Shown here piece after piece: positions 1 through 8,287 of a stretch of DNA of 64,000 nt. The DNA lies in IMG/VR virus record IMGVR_UViG_3300031772_000003, positions 1 to 64,000 of that record; one strand, given 5' to 3'. The notes under the pieces are model-generated. The model ran no database searches, had not been told where the DNA came from, and saw nothing but the letters and a program-made list of their open reading frames with translations. The number at the start of each line of letters is the position of its first letter. Position 1 is the first letter of the stretch. The position numbers and the translations under genes were made by a program. This DNA is from a virus.

Positions 1-924
1 GAAGCCCTTATGTACAGCCGTGAGGCTGCTGAGGTCGAGGAAGCCCCCTGCTTTGGGGGCGAAGCCCTCGGGTGCAGCCACGAGGCTGCCGAGGTAGAGG
101 AAGCCCCCTGCTTTGGGGGCGAAGCCCTCGGGTGCAGCCACGAGGCTGCCGAGGTAGAGGAAGCCCCCTGCTTGGGGGGCGAAGCCTTCGGGTGCAGCCA
201 CGAGGCTGCTGAGGTCGAGGTTGCCCCCTGCTTGGGGGGCGAAGCCCTCGGGTACAGTGGTGAGACTGCTGAGGTTGAGGTCGCCCCCTGCCTGGGGGGC
301 GAAGCCCTTATGTACAGCCGTGAGGCTGCCGAGGTAGAGGTAGTCCCCTGCTTTGGGGGCAAAGCCCTCGGGTGCAGCCACGAGGCTGCCGAGGTAGAGG
401 AAGCCCCCTGCCTGGGGGGCGAAGCCCTCGGGTGCAGCCACGAGGCTGCGGAGGTCGAGGCTGCCCCCTGCCTGGGGGGCGAAGCCCTCGGGTGCAGCCA
501 CGAGGCTGCTGAGGTTGAGGTTGCCCCCTGCCTGGGGGGCGAAGCCCTCGGGTGCAGCCACGAGGCTGCTGAGGTTGAGGTCGCCTTTCCATGCGAGGGT
601 CTTGCGGGGCTTCCCCGCACGGGTCAAGAGGACGCTCTTGACCTCAGCGAGGCATTGCCTCGTCGCGCTCGCGGTGTGGGAGTCCGTCCACCAATCGGGC
701 CTGCCGGCATCGAATCGGAACTCGTATTTGTCCCATTCGTAGAGTCCCCCGGTGGGGACGAACTCGACGGGGGTGTAGAAGCGGCTCAAGCCGCCTGTAC
801 CCCCATCCTCCCCAATCCTGTGGGCAGCACGAATGGCGGTGTGGAAGTCCTCCTGTTCGGAGAACAGGACCTTGACCTCCGAGTCATCCACCCTCACGGC
901 TTCGCCGGAACGGAATCGGCACAT
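1..924 (-). CDS. Leucine-rich-repeat solenoid protein, copy A (C-terminus cut by window edge)
   Basis: An open frame runs from an ATG at 924 off the left edge. A strong AGGAGG lies 8 bases upstream of the ATG. An N-terminal domain of about 115 residues is followed by at least nine 20-residue repeats of the form GGxLxLxSLxxxPEGFAPxA, each encoded by a 60-bp unit. Such regular leucines suggest a solenoid used for binding; no enzyme motif is visible. The protein is a close paralogue of copy B (8380-9201): the N-terminal domains are nearly identical and the repeats differ in number and in a few positions. Function unknown; it could be virion-attached or a host-directed effector. The gene is the last of the leftward transcript visible here. 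Confidence 0.85.
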   Translation of the reverse strand, partial: MCRFRSGEAVRVDDSEVKVLFSEQEDFHTAIRAAHRIGEDGGTGGLSRFYTPVEFVPTGGLYEWDKYEFRFDAGRPDWWTDSHTASATRQCLAEVKSVLLTRAGKPRKTLAWKGDLNLSSLVAAPEGFAPQAGGNLNLSSLVAAPEGFAPQAGGSLDLRSLVAAPEGFAPQAGGFLYLGSLVAAPEGFAPKAGDYLYLGSLTAVHKGFAPQAGGDLNLSSLTTVPEGFAPQAGGNLDLSSLVAAPEGFAPQAGGFLYLGSLVAAPEGFAPKAGGFLYLGSLVAAPEGFAPKAGGFLDLSSLTAVHKGF

Positions 925-945
925 TGACAAAACCTCCTGTAATAC

Positions 946-1260
946 TCACAACACATAGGCTTGGCTGTAAACGATCCTGCCCAACACCTCACCAACATGG
1001 AACTCATCGGGCGGGAGGCAGCGGTCGTACACAACGGTACAGAAACTACGGCTTCGCTCAGGCAGAGATAGCAGACGGGCCAAGACAGCGGCACCTACGC
1101 GAACCTCAAACCGCATGCAGCCACCCCTACTATCCGCAATTCCGGCCAGCGTAGCGGCGGCCCACAGAGCGTTCAGTAAGGAGTAGTCATGAAGGAACTG
1201 CGGAATGCCCAATGGAGGCGTCGCATCCCACGTCACCCTGCCCTTGTCACCGACAGCCAT
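946..1260 (-). CDS. Hypothetical protein, 104 aa
   Basis: ATG at 1260 is preceded by GGGAGGAG at suitable spacing, which favours this start over a longer in-frame one at 1293. The protein is moderately basic in the middle, with a run of Ala/Leu in its first half, and has no motif I recognise. It starts two bases after the stop of a possible mini-gene and ends 22 bases before LRR copy A, consistent with one operon. Confidence 0.65.
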   Translation of the reverse strand: MAVGDKGRVTWDATPPLGIPQFLHDYSLLNALWAAATLAGIADSRGGCMRFEVRVGAAVLARLLSLPERSRSFCTVVYDRCLPPDEFHVGEVLGRIVYSQAYVL

Positions 1261-1261
1261 G

Positions 1262-1348
1262 TTACTGCTCCTCCCTGTCGCGCTGGGCGACAACCCATGC
1301 CAGATTGATGCCGACCTGTGGAAAGACCATCAGCGTTGCTCCGCTCAT
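1262..1348 (-). CDS. Possible 28-aa mini-protein
   Basis: A 28-codon frame begins with an ATG whose A is the last base of the upstream TGA (TGATG). It ends with TAA two bases before the next ATG, so it exactly fills the space between two genes. The product is hydrophobic in its first half (leucine, methionine, valine, tryptophan) and charged at the end. No good ribosome binding site is seen, so expression would depend on coupling. It may be a chance frame. Confidence 0.35.
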   Translation of the reverse strand: MSGATLMVFPQVGINLAWVVAQRDREEQ

Positions 1349-1890
1349 CAGAGGGCGAGGGGCTGTTTACGGCCTCCTCGCTCTTGGCCTCGGTGGCCTG
1401 CTGCCTCTCCGCTGCCCCGTCGCGTCGGAAAATAGAACGAGCGCGCTCCTGGACGCCTGGCTGAGGAAGGCAGGGGAGCCTTTTGGCTCGGAGCACGCTC
1501 GTTAGTCTTGCGGTTCATCACGTCCCTCACCCCGTCGAGCGCCGGGGCAGGAGGCAACAAGTCAGCAAATCCATGCTCGACAAGAATAGCAATGAGCTTG
1601 TCCCGATGTGGTCGCAAAGACCGAATATGCCTCCCCGCATTTTGCAGGCGCAGTTGCTGCCGCTCAACCTGACCTGATAGGGGAATGACGCGAGATGTGA
1701 GGTGCTTGATAGTGGCTTGTAGTGAGGTGAAATGTCGTTGAATAGCAGACACGGCTGCCTTGGCCTCATCCCTAGCAAGTAGGGCCTCAGCCAGTGCATG
1801 CCAGACCCGGCAGTTCTCCATCGTCTCCTTGAGTTTGATCCGAACCTCCACAGGATCGGATGGGATGTGACTGCGGGTTTTCTTGGACAC
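1348..1890 (-). CDS. Coiled-coil protein, 180 aa
   Basis: GTG start at 1890 with GGAG eight bases upstream. Residues about 15-110 are helical and Glu/Lys/Leu/Gln-rich, with a heptad-like pattern, followed by a Pro/Ser/Arg-rich tail. No catalytic motif is visible. It lies between the primase (13 bases upstream) and the small genes that precede LRR copy A. Role unknown; a structural or adaptor protein is plausible. Confidence 0.7.
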   Translation of the reverse strand: MSKKTRSHIPSDPVEVRIKLKETMENCRVWHALAEALLARDEAKAAVSAIQRHFTSLQATIKHLTSRVIPLSGQVERQQLRLQNAGRHIRSLRPHRDKLIAILVEHGFADLLPPAPALDGVRDVMNRKTNERAPSQKAPLPSSARRPGARSFYFPTRRGSGEAAGHRGQERGGRKQPLAL

Positions 1891-1902
1891 CTGCTTACTC
1901 CT

Positions 1903-2769
1903 CTATCCCAACAGTCGTTTCACGACACTAGCAAAACTCGCAGGCTCGGCGTCCGCGGCCCTCCTGGCGTACTCTCCGGGGGGGAGATTGGCAGGGTCCT
2001 CGGCCCCGACCATTGGCACCACGCGCACGTCCTCACAGATGCCGGTCATGGCATGGGTGACAATGGCAACACTCACCGGCACGTCGCCCTCGATGGCAAC
2101 GTAGATGCGTTGTGGCCTCAAGCGGGCCAGCGCCCTGACTTGGTGGGCCGTGGGGACGTTGCCATAGATCGCCGTGGCGTCGATGCCCACCGCAATGGCC
2201 GAGAACGGACCCTCACAGATATGCACCTCTGGTACAGGAACCATCGAGGCAAGGTAATCCCAGTTGAGGAGGGCACGATCCTTGGCTCCGGTCCCCCAGT
2301 ACTTCGGTACGTGTGTGGGGTCGAGGGATCGGGCCTGCCAGTAAATGACCTCCCCCCCGTAGTAGCAGGGTAGCCAGATACGCTTGCGTTCCCTGCGGTC
2401 ATACATGGCCCTGAGATCGTACCAGCGCCATGCCGATTCGGGAACGCCACGGCCCCGAAGGTATGCTTGGCACTCCATGTCCAGAGGGTAGGTCTCAACA
2501 GGCTCCGGGACCTGGGCCTCAGCAACAACACTATGGGACGCATCGGGTTTGCGGAGACAGCCCCTGAAGCCGCACTTCTGGCACAGGAACTTGCCTGTGT
2601 CCCTGTTAATGTAGAGGTGGCCATCCCTATCACCACCCGGACAGGCGGGGCAGTCCAAGTGCATCTCGCGCCCACCACTGGCGGGCCGGTAATGTCCTGC
2701 CTCAAGAGATTGGTGGAGGGCCCGCCATGCGCGGCGTCGTCCCGATGTTACCCGTGGGGGATGGTACAT
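1903..2769 (-). CDS. DNA primase, zinc-ribbon plus Toprim type
   Basis: Primes lagging-strand synthesis, presumably with the adjacent DnaB-like helicase. ATG at 2769 has AAGGAGG seven bases upstream. Residues about 35-75 hold a CPAC...CQKC zinc ribbon typical of DnaG-type primases and T7 gp4-like phage primases. The second half holds a Toprim-like core: HICEGPFSA gives the conserved Glu-Gly, and AIEGDVP lies where the metal-binding acidic segment is expected. The gene begins inside the end of the helicase gene with a 68-base overlap. The protein is shorter than bacterial DnaG and lacks its C-terminal helicase-interaction domain, as is common in phages. Confidence 0.85.
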   Translation of the reverse strand: MYHPPRVTSGRRRAWRALHQSLEAGHYRPASGGREMHLDCPACPGGDRDGHLYINRDTGKFLCQKCGFRGCLRKPDASHSVVAEAQVPEPVETYPLDMECQAYLRGRGVPESAWRWYDLRAMYDRRERKRIWLPCYYGGEVIYWQARSLDPTHVPKYWGTGAKDRALLNWDYLASMVPVPEVHICEGPFSAIAVGIDATAIYGNVPTAHQVRALARLRPQRIYVAIEGDVPVSVAIVTHAMTGICEDVRVVPMVGAEDPANLPPGEYARRAADAEPASFASVVKRLLG

Positions 2770-4063
2770 AGATGTCCTCCTTGACCCTGGCGCGGGCATA
2801 GTCAACACGGCACTTGATCCTGATCCCACTTTCCCCCCGCCGCACCTTGGCGAGCAGGATGTCCAGCATGCCCGCAGCTTTGTCCTCGGGGGTCTGGTTC
2901 AGGACGTACACGTTGTCGGCATTGAACATCTTCTGCCACGACTCCGCGATGCTGCTGGCATTGGCACTCCCGGTCGCATACTCCTGGCGGCGCAACTGGG
3001 ACGCCGTGAGCAGCGCGAACTGCCGCTCTTGGGAAAGTGTGATCAACTGATCGTAGAGGGTGCCGAGGGCGGAGTAGCGGTCATCACCACCGGTCCGCAT
3101 CCGGTCCGCGTAGTCCAGTATGACCACGGAGGGCCTGACACCTACCACGGCCTCTAACTGGACCAAATAGGCTTCGAGGCCACCCACATCGAGGGTGCCG
3201 GGGGCGAAACGCTTGATCGTCAGCCGGCCCGGCGCGATGGGGGTATTGCGTAGTAGCTCCATGATGTCCCGCCCCTGCGCCGCCATCTGCACGATCTCAG
3301 GGATCGTCCAAGTCGTGATCCTGGCCAGATACTTGAGCAACAGATCAATCTCGCCGAGTTCCAGCGAGACATGGGCAACCGTAGCGGCAGTGAGGACGCA
3401 GGATGTGCCGATGTTGCACAATACCGTGGACTTGCCCACACTGGGATCGCCACAGACCACGGTTATCTCTCCAACTCCCAGACCCCCCCAGGACACACGG
3501 TCAATCGTGGGAAACCCGGTGCTGTGCCTACGGGCCGCATTGTAACTCGACTCGGCCAAGCAGCGCTGCAACGACCTCGCGCCCTCTACGGCATCGAGCC
3601 CCACTGACTGATCGGCCCTCGCCGCTATCGCGCCTGATAGGACACGGTACATCTCCTCCACGGGCCTGTCGGATTCAACGCCGCCACTCACGTCAAGAAT
3701 AGCGCGTTTCAGGCCCTGGCGGGCTCCAAAATCAATGACTCGCTCCCTGAGCGTCGGATCGAGGGGCTGCGGGAAATAAATCACGTCCACGACGACGCCT
3801 AACTCGGCCAGGGCCTCTGGGCCCATGCGGCCCCTGCGGCACCTGTCCTGAAGCTCGGCCATGAGTTCAATCTTGTCGGGAACCCGGAATCCGTTGGCCC
3901 GAGCGAGGCACAGGATCGCATCCGCGATCTCACGATGCCAAGGGTTGGAAAAGTAAGCGGGATCGAGGACGAGATGCCGAGAGGGGACGAAACTACGGTC
4001 CTGGACAAGTAGCGAGATAATTCTCAACTGGTAGGCCGCATCATAGGTATAGTTGCCCACCAC
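2702..4063 (-). CDS. Replicative DNA helicase, DnaB-like
   Basis: Hexameric helicase of the RecA/DnaB family, unwinding DNA at the phage fork. An N-terminal helical DnaB-N-like region (residues 1-140) precedes a RecA-like core. That core has Walker A GDPSVGKS, Walker B VVILDYADRM, a LLTASQLRR sensor segment and a C-terminal KVRRGESG strand-loop. The GTG at 4063 follows the upstream stop by about 20 bases with only a weak AGGGG, and the next codon is also GTG, so the start is uncertain by one codon. It overlaps the primase by 68 bases, forming a helicase-primase pair. Confidence 0.92.
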   Translation of the reverse strand: MVGNYTYDAAYQLRIISLLVQDRSFVPSRHLVLDPAYFSNPWHREIADAILCLARANGFRVPDKIELMAELQDRCRRGRMGPEALAELGVVVDVIYFPQPLDPTLRERVIDFGARQGLKRAILDVSGGVESDRPVEEMYRVLSGAIAARADQSVGLDAVEGARSLQRCLAESSYNAARRHSTGFPTIDRVSWGGLGVGEITVVCGDPSVGKSTVLCNIGTSCVLTAATVAHVSLELGEIDLLLKYLARITTWTIPEIVQMAAQGRDIMELLRNTPIAPGRLTIKRFAPGTLDVGGLEAYLVQLEAVVGVRPSVVILDYADRMRTGGDDRYSALGTLYDQLITLSQERQFALLTASQLRRQEYATGSANASSIAESWQKMFNADNVYVLNQTPEDKAAGMLDILLAKVRRGESGIRIKCRVDYARARVKEDIYVPSPTGNIGTTPRMAGPPPIS

Positions 4064-4082
4064 ACCATGCCCCTAGCGGGTG

Positions 4083-4367
4083 CTACTCTGGACGTGGGAT
4101 AGGGTCGGGATGGGCCGCCGCGATAAACTGCTTGGCGAACTCAAGCAGACCAACCTGCCGCCTCCAGTCAATGGTCGCGGCCTGCGCGAGCGTCTCCATC
4201 ACCCACAACTCGCGGGCGAGGAACGATGCCTGCTTATAGACTTTACGCGGGTCATCATCGGGGCCTACTGCGGCCTCCACACTGACACCCGGAGAGACGG
4301 TCTCGTAGGAGCCCATGTTGATGGTTTGGCGGCACGACACCACGATCTTCGTGACCTGTATCGGCAC
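4083..4367 (-). CDS. Conserved-type phage protein of unknown function, 94 aa
   Basis: GTG start at 4367 with AAGGAGAGG upstream. The N-terminal part has the pattern of a beta-rich phage family in which a TINxGxYETV strand-turn is followed by VSVEA; the C-terminal half is helical. Proteins of this look occur near replication genes in many phages, but I know no assigned function. It lies between a membrane protein gene and the replicative helicase. Confidence 0.7.
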   Translation of the reverse strand: MPIQVTKIVVSCRQTINMGSYETVSPGVSVEAAVGPDDDPRKVYKQASFLARELWVMETLAQAATIDWRRQVGLLEFAKQFIAAAHPDPIPRPE

Positions 4368-4382
4368 CTTCGTCCTCTCCTT

Positions 4383-4769
4383 CTACCACAGGAGCCACCG
4401 GCCCAAAGCCCAGAGCCCGACCACACCCCAACAAACCAGATAGGCTATGGCCAGCCCATCCCCTCCCCCAACCGCTGCCACGAATGGGAGGACAAACCCG
4501 AACACAACAAGGGAAGCAGCGAACGCCGCTACGGTGAAACCGACGAGCGCCGGTAGCAGTATGAGCCGCATGAAGGCCGACCATGGGGTCAACCACCGTA
4601 GGCATCGGTCACCGGGGATCGGCTCCGGCACCACACTCGCACCGCTGGTTGGGATGCTGCCCATGTCCGCGGGAGGAACCAGCGAACCGGTGACCCCCCC
4701 TGTACCCTCTGAATCCGTGGCACCCGTAACGCCTTTGGGGCCACCACCATCAAAACCCTTTGCCTGCAT
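4383..4769 (-). CDS. Membrane protein with two transmembrane segments, 128 aa
   Basis: ATG at 4769 with AGGAG upstream that includes the stop codon of the SF2 helicase gene. Residues 1-55 are Gly/Pro/Ser-rich and probably disordered. Residues about 65-95 and 100-127 are strongly hydrophobic (valine, alanine, phenylalanine, leucine, tryptophan). A holin is possible on topology alone, but no endolysin is adjacent, so it is left as a membrane protein. Confidence 0.7.
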   Translation of the reverse strand: MQAKGFDGGGPKGVTGATDSEGTGGVTGSLVPPADMGSIPTSGASVVPEPIPGDRCLRWLTPWSAFMRLILLPALVGFTVAAFAASLVVFGFVLPFVAAVGGGDGLAIAYLVCWGVVGLWALGRWLLW

Positions 4770-4770
4770 G

Positions 4771-6231
4771 CTAATCTCCTAGTCCAAACCCGCCGGACCC
4801 AACCCAGCGCTGCACCGCAGCAACAGTCGCCAATGCAGACGGGCCCAGAGGCGCGGAGGAAACGGGCACCCCGTACCGCTCGTAAAGATCGCGCCGCTCC
4901 TGAGCTTGGTTGGCCAGCACGGGATGAGCGGCGTCCCAGATGTCCCAGATACGCAACTGCAACTTCTCCCCCCTCATCCCCCGGCCGATCCTCTGGGGCA
5001 CCGAGAGAGGGGCCCTGCCGGCTCCGGCGATCACTATGTCAGTCGCGCCGGGAACATCGATCGCTTCGTGAATCGCCGTGGTGCCAATGAGGCATTTGCA
5101 ATCCCCGTCCGCCAAGGCTTGGGCGGCCCGGCGGCAGCCCCCCGCGATCTCAACGACGCCACGGGGGGTCAGGGCCAGCAAGGTCTCGCTGCCCATGATC
5201 ATCCACGCCGAGACCCTGCCCATGAGGCGGCGCAGCATCTCCTTGCCGTGCCGGACCTGCTGGACCAGCACCAGGGGCCGGCCGCCCCAGGCACAGATGG
5301 CCTCGATCAACAGGGCCAAAAAGGCGTTGCGGTCATCGGCATCCACGACGCACTCACGATAGAGCCGGGTCCAATCCCACCCAGGCACATCCCTCTGAAG
5401 CAAGTGGGGCCGCAGCATATAGGCTTGGCAGTCGGGGCAGAACTCAGCGAGTTCCTCGCGGGTCCTGGAGTAGATGACCTCGCCTGTGTAGCCCTGCGTC
5501 ACCACGTCCCAGGGGTTGCTCCACGCATCCCGATTGCGGAGGGGGGTAGCGCTGAAACCGTAGCGCCGCGCGATCCACCCCATCCCATCCGCAATGGCGT
5601 ACCAAGTCTCGGCGGTGCCGAGATGGTGGACCTCGTCAAAGACGAGGCAGCCAATATCCTGCAACTCCGCTGCTGAACCCCCCACAAGGCCATTGACGAG
5701 GCTGGCGGCAATGGCAACGACAACAGGGGCCGTGGCCAAGCCCCGGCGCTTGCCCCCGCCCCACATCCCCACAGACTCGAAGCCGCGGTCCCGCGCCCTC
5801 TGGGCCATCTGCTTCATCTGGCCGATGGTAGCTACGACGACGAGGCAGCGGCAGCCTAGCCTGCGAAATAACTCCAGCATGATCTCAGTCTTGCCCGTGC
5901 CAGTAGGGAGGTAGATGATGCCCCGGCCCCACTGTAGGCACGCCTCCACGGCCTCTTGCTGGTACCAACGGAGCGTTACGCCGGTCAACTGCCCCTGTGG
6001 GGCCTCCACGGGCGGGGCAGGGGTAGCGGGGAGTGGAGGTGGGATAAGGGGATTGCGGCGGAACAGCGGCTCCCAGAGGCCGCGCAGGAACGCCGGCACC
6101 GAGCCCCGCGAGACCAGCAGGCACACGTCCTCGTCACGGGTCGAGAAGGTCAGGGCCCTACGGAGAGCCTCCCGTTCCTCCGAGGTCGTTTCAACAGCCT
6201 CGACCCAGAGTCCGTTCTCGCGCAGGATCAT
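4771..6231 (-). CDS. Superfamily II DNA helicase (UvsW/type III restriction ResIII-like)
   Basis: An ATP-dependent DNA or RNA remodelling enzyme. Ordered SF2 motifs are visible: Walker A LPTGTGKTEI (about residue 108), DEVHH as motif II (about 200), SATPLR as motif III and QRIGRGMRG as motif VI near the C-terminus. In T4-like phages, UvsW-type helicases act in recombination-dependent replication and fork rescue; that role is inferred here. The ATG overlaps the upstream stop as ATGA. Its neighbours are replication genes downstream and a small zinc-binding gene upstream. Confidence 0.88.
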   Translation of the reverse strand: MILRENGLWVEAVETTSEEREALRRALTFSTRDEDVCLLVSRGSVPAFLRGLWEPLFRRNPLIPPPLPATPAPPVEAPQGQLTGVTLRWYQQEAVEACLQWGRGIIYLPTGTGKTEIMLELFRRLGCRCLVVVATIGQMKQMAQRARDRGFESVGMWGGGKRRGLATAPVVVAIAASLVNGLVGGSAAELQDIGCLVFDEVHHLGTAETWYAIADGMGWIARRYGFSATPLRNRDAWSNPWDVVTQGYTGEVIYSRTREELAEFCPDCQAYMLRPHLLQRDVPGWDWTRLYRECVVDADDRNAFLALLIEAICAWGGRPLVLVQQVRHGKEMLRRLMGRVSAWMIMGSETLLALTPRGVVEIAGGCRRAAQALADGDCKCLIGTTAIHEAIDVPGATDIVIAGAGRAPLSVPQRIGRGMRGEKLQLRIWDIWDAAHPVLANQAQERRDLYERYGVPVSSAPLGPSALATVAAVQRWVGSGGFGLGD

Positions 6232-6639
6232 TCACACCCCCGCATCGGTACGGGACCGGCGGGTAGTAACCGCCCCTCCCTGGGGGCCGTAGTAGATGTC
6301 GGCAAGCCTCATCGCCACATCGAGATCATAGAGGCTCAGTAGCCACGGTGTCTGCTTCGCCTCCATGAGCCTGATCAAGTCATGCTCCAACCACACCCGC
6401 CGTTCCTCCCACGCCAAGCCCTCGCCGCACTCAACACATAATGGGGTCACAGCGCAGTGTTCGCTTACCGGCGTGGCAAGCACGATAGGTGCGGCTCGCT
6501 TCCAAGCATAGCTATCCCCACACCGGAGGCACCGGGGTCCAGGCCACCAGGAGTTACGGAGCCGGAGCGGGACCCAGCGGGCGAGCCAACGCCGGACCCG
6601 CTGGGAATCGGGAAGCGCGATGTAGCGAAGGGGAGTCAC
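6232..6639 (-). CDS. Small zinc-binding protein, 135 aa
   Basis: GTG start at 6639 with AGGAG six bases upstream. Two CxxC pairs (CLRC near residue 37, CVEC near residue 68) separated by about 30 residues look like one zinc-binding site. The N-terminus is Arg/Trp-rich and could bind nucleic acid. The stop overlaps the SF2 helicase start, so the two are translationally coupled. Function unknown. Confidence 0.7.
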   Translation of the reverse strand: MTPLRYIALPDSQRVRRWLARWVPLRLRNSWWPGPRCLRCGDSYAWKRAAPIVLATPVSEHCAVTPLCVECGEGLAWEERRVWLEHDLIRLMEAKQTPWLLSLYDLDVAMRLADIYYGPQGGAVTTRRSRTDAGV

Positions 6640-6663
6640 CTCCCACTCCTATAGACAACAGCA

Positions 6664-6888
6664 CTACTCAACCTCGGTCCCACAGGATGTTTCCGGTGCA
6701 ACCCTAAGCAACAGGTAGAGCGTCTGCCCCTCAGCCACCTGCTTTAGATCAAACAAACCGGCTTGCTCAGGCACGGCATGAATGACTCCAATGCCTCCTC
6801 TTGGGAAGTAGCCCCCACCCGAGCGAGCAACCTGCCTGGCTGTGTTTTGACCAAGTAGATCACAGGGCCCCCCGGATTCAAGCCTCAA
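6664..6888 (-). CDS. Hypothetical protein, 74 aa
   Basis: The frame starts with TTG at 6888, overlapping the TGA of the pilin-like gene, with no strong ribosome binding site, so expression would be by coupling. The second half (GLFDLKQVAEGQTLYLLLRV) looks like genuine protein sequence with alternating hydrophobic residues. No family recognised. Confidence 0.5.
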   Translation of the reverse strand: MRLESGGPCDLLGQNTARQVARSGGGYFPRGGIGVIHAVPEQAGLFDLKQVAEGQTLYLLLRVAPETSCGTEVE

Positions 6889-7103
6889 TGCCCCGCGACG
6901 CGATGCGTGTCCGCATCCAATACATAGCTCTCATTACCCACTGGACAGATTGGGACGCCGTCTGGGAAGTAGCGGGGATCGGCCCCGATCCGCATGAGAT
7001 CAACGGGCCAAACCCCGGTCTCGAAGTACCAGCTCCCGACCTGCGAATTGATGTCAGCCACATACTGGGCGCAGAGATCGCAATTCTTCTGATGCTGTGT
7101 CAT
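6885..7103 (-). CDS. Type II secretion/type IV pseudopilin-like globular domain, 72 aa
   Basis: ATG overlaps the upstream stop (ATGA). The order of motifs resembles the C-terminal globular part of GspG/ComGC-type pseudopilins: CxxC, then INxxVGSWYFETGVWP, then VPICPVG, then YVLDADTHRV and a terminal Gly-His. The hydrophobic N-terminal helix and prepilin peptidase site that define true pilins are absent, so it cannot assemble like a pilin. It may mimic or bind a pilus, or the similarity may be convergent. Confidence 0.65.
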   Translation of the reverse strand: MTQHQKNCDLCAQYVADINSQVGSWYFETGVWPVDLMRIGADPRYFPDGVPICPVGNESYVLDADTHRVAGH

Positions 7104-7492
7104 TCGACAACCCCCTTGACTTTGAGGAGCGCCACGCAGACGGCGACACGTCTGTCCTCGGCAAACCCGTCGGCGCGGCCAAGGATGTTCGATTCCACCG
7201 TCACGCCAAGTGGTCCCTCATGGAAGCCCCAACGCTCGTTGTCCTCTCTCGGCAGTGAGTCGAACACCTCGAAGAAGGCATTCCCATCCCCACCCACGAA
7301 CCGGGGGATGGCTGGCATGCGTTCACAAGTTTGCCTCGTGTCGGCCAGTCTGCGTCCATCGGGATACTGGTAGTGTCCCATGCACCTGGGCAATCCGCAG
7401 CCTATTGCCCCGATCCCAAGGGCCTGAATGATGGGTGCGTCCTGCTTCCGAGCCGGCAGAGCCAGGAACTCTTTCTCGGTCAACTTTGCCAC
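7100..7492 (-). CDS. Hypothetical protein, 130 aa
   Basis: GTG at 7492 with GGAGGAG seven bases upstream. The protein opens with a helical, acidic/basic segment (TEKEFLALPARKQ), has two cysteines near residues 33-37 (CGLPRC), and ends with a valine-rich strand. No domain recognised. It overlaps the pilin-like gene by four bases. Confidence 0.65.
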   Translation of the reverse strand: MAKLTEKEFLALPARKQDAPIIQALGIGAIGCGLPRCMGHYQYPDGRRLADTRQTCERMPAIPRFVGGDGNAFFEVFDSLPREDNERWGFHEGPLGVTVESNILGRADGFAEDRRVAVCVALLKVKGVVE

Positions 7493-7524
7493 TGTAATTC
7501 TCCTCCACCACTATTAGTCGAGGC

Positions 7525-8144
7525 TCAGATGCTCTCCCAGATCATGACACGGTTCTGGGGCGACCAGATGCCTGGGTCCACGAAGTCTTGGTCCGGCGGG
7601 GTCTCGATGTCCACGGGGACGCAGCAGGGTATCCACACCACGGCTCGGTCGGCCGCGGTGATGCGGCGAAGCGTCGTCGCTAGGGATGCGTGGCTATGAA
7701 CCCCCACCACAACGGCCCTGTCGAAGCGAAGCGCCACGTCCTCGACCCTCCGGGGGTAGCAAGTAAGCCGCTCCACCTTCCACTGCTTGTCCCTGAGATT
7801 AGGGTCAATGGAGACGGCCTGCCACACGCTGCGAAATGCGAACAAAGCCGCGGTGCGGGGGGTATGCCCATCCCCCACGACCGCGACGGTCACGCCGCGG
7901 TCACTCAGGGTAAAACGCTCGCGCAGGCATCGGCGCACCGCCATGTACGCGGCGTTGCTCTCCGTCAACTCCTTGACATTGGGAAAAGGCCCCTGATGTG
8001 CAGGTCCGCAAGGTACTTGCAGCCCCATAGGTCAGTGATGTGCCGGACGAATGGTGACAGAGGCACTGTGTAGGACATCCGGTCATTGTGACGCTGCAAA
8101 TCAAGCGTCATGGACTTCGGTACGCGGCTCATCCTAACCCCCAT
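7525..8144 (-). CDS. Rossmann-like (possibly methyltransferase-like) protein split by a -1 frameshift
   Basis: Two overlapping frames together give one sensible protein of about 206 aa. The first runs from ATG 8144 to a stop at 7965; the second, in the -1 frame, continues to 7525. They switch at TTTCCCA (7980-7986), which fits the X XXY YYZ slippery pattern (TTC-CCA re-read as TTT-CCC). The downstream part has VAVVGDGHTPRTA followed by VSIDPNL, a glycine-rich loop and acidic strand end like a nucleotide or SAM-binding Rossmann fold. The event may be programmed frameshifting, a real mutation or an assembly error. Start is uncertain between 8147, 8144 and 8132. Confidence 0.6.
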
Positions 8145-8156
8145 CATAAGCTCCAA

Positions 8157-8184
8157 CTTGTAACCCCCTTAAGGGGGTTACAAG
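8157..8184. repeat. 28-bp perfect palindrome
   Basis: The two 14-bp arms beginning CTTGTAACCCCC meet at TTAA and are exact reverse complements. It lies just upstream of the start of the frameshifted gene and downstream of a tiny membrane-protein gene. It could be an operator for a dimeric repressor, or a hairpin terminator without a U-tract. Confidence 0.85.
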
Positions 8185-8202
8185 AGGACGGAGGCTCCGA
8201 AC

Positions 8203-8286
8203 TTACTCCATAAGTGCCCAACAGAGCAGGAACACCAAGATGAGACCCCCAAGCAGGGTCAGGAACGGCACCACGACATCCAACAA
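8203..8286 (-). CDS. Tiny membrane protein, 27 aa
   Basis: TTG start at 8286 (a second TTG follows directly) with a G-run of six just upstream that includes the previous gene's stop. Residues 4-24 form one uninterrupted hydrophobic segment (Val, Leu, Phe, Ile) and the peptide ends Met-Glu. It directly follows another one-helix mini-protein. Too short for homology; the case rests on hydrophobicity, coupling and tight packing. Confidence 0.5.
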   Translation of the reverse strand: MLDVVVPFLTLLGGLILVFLLCWALME

Positions 8287-8287
8287 T

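Noticed and set aside
1-600. CRISPR array from the 60-bp repeats
   Set aside because: The repeats are contiguous coding units without spacers, and no cas genes are visible. The same applies to 8460-8850 and to the short hairpin arrays.
10-927. A 305-codon frame on the plus strand
   Set aside because: It is the antisense image of the LRR gene's 60-bp repeats; the minus frame has a strong ribosome binding site and a paralogue. Many other long plus-strand frames arise from GC-rich codon use in the same way.
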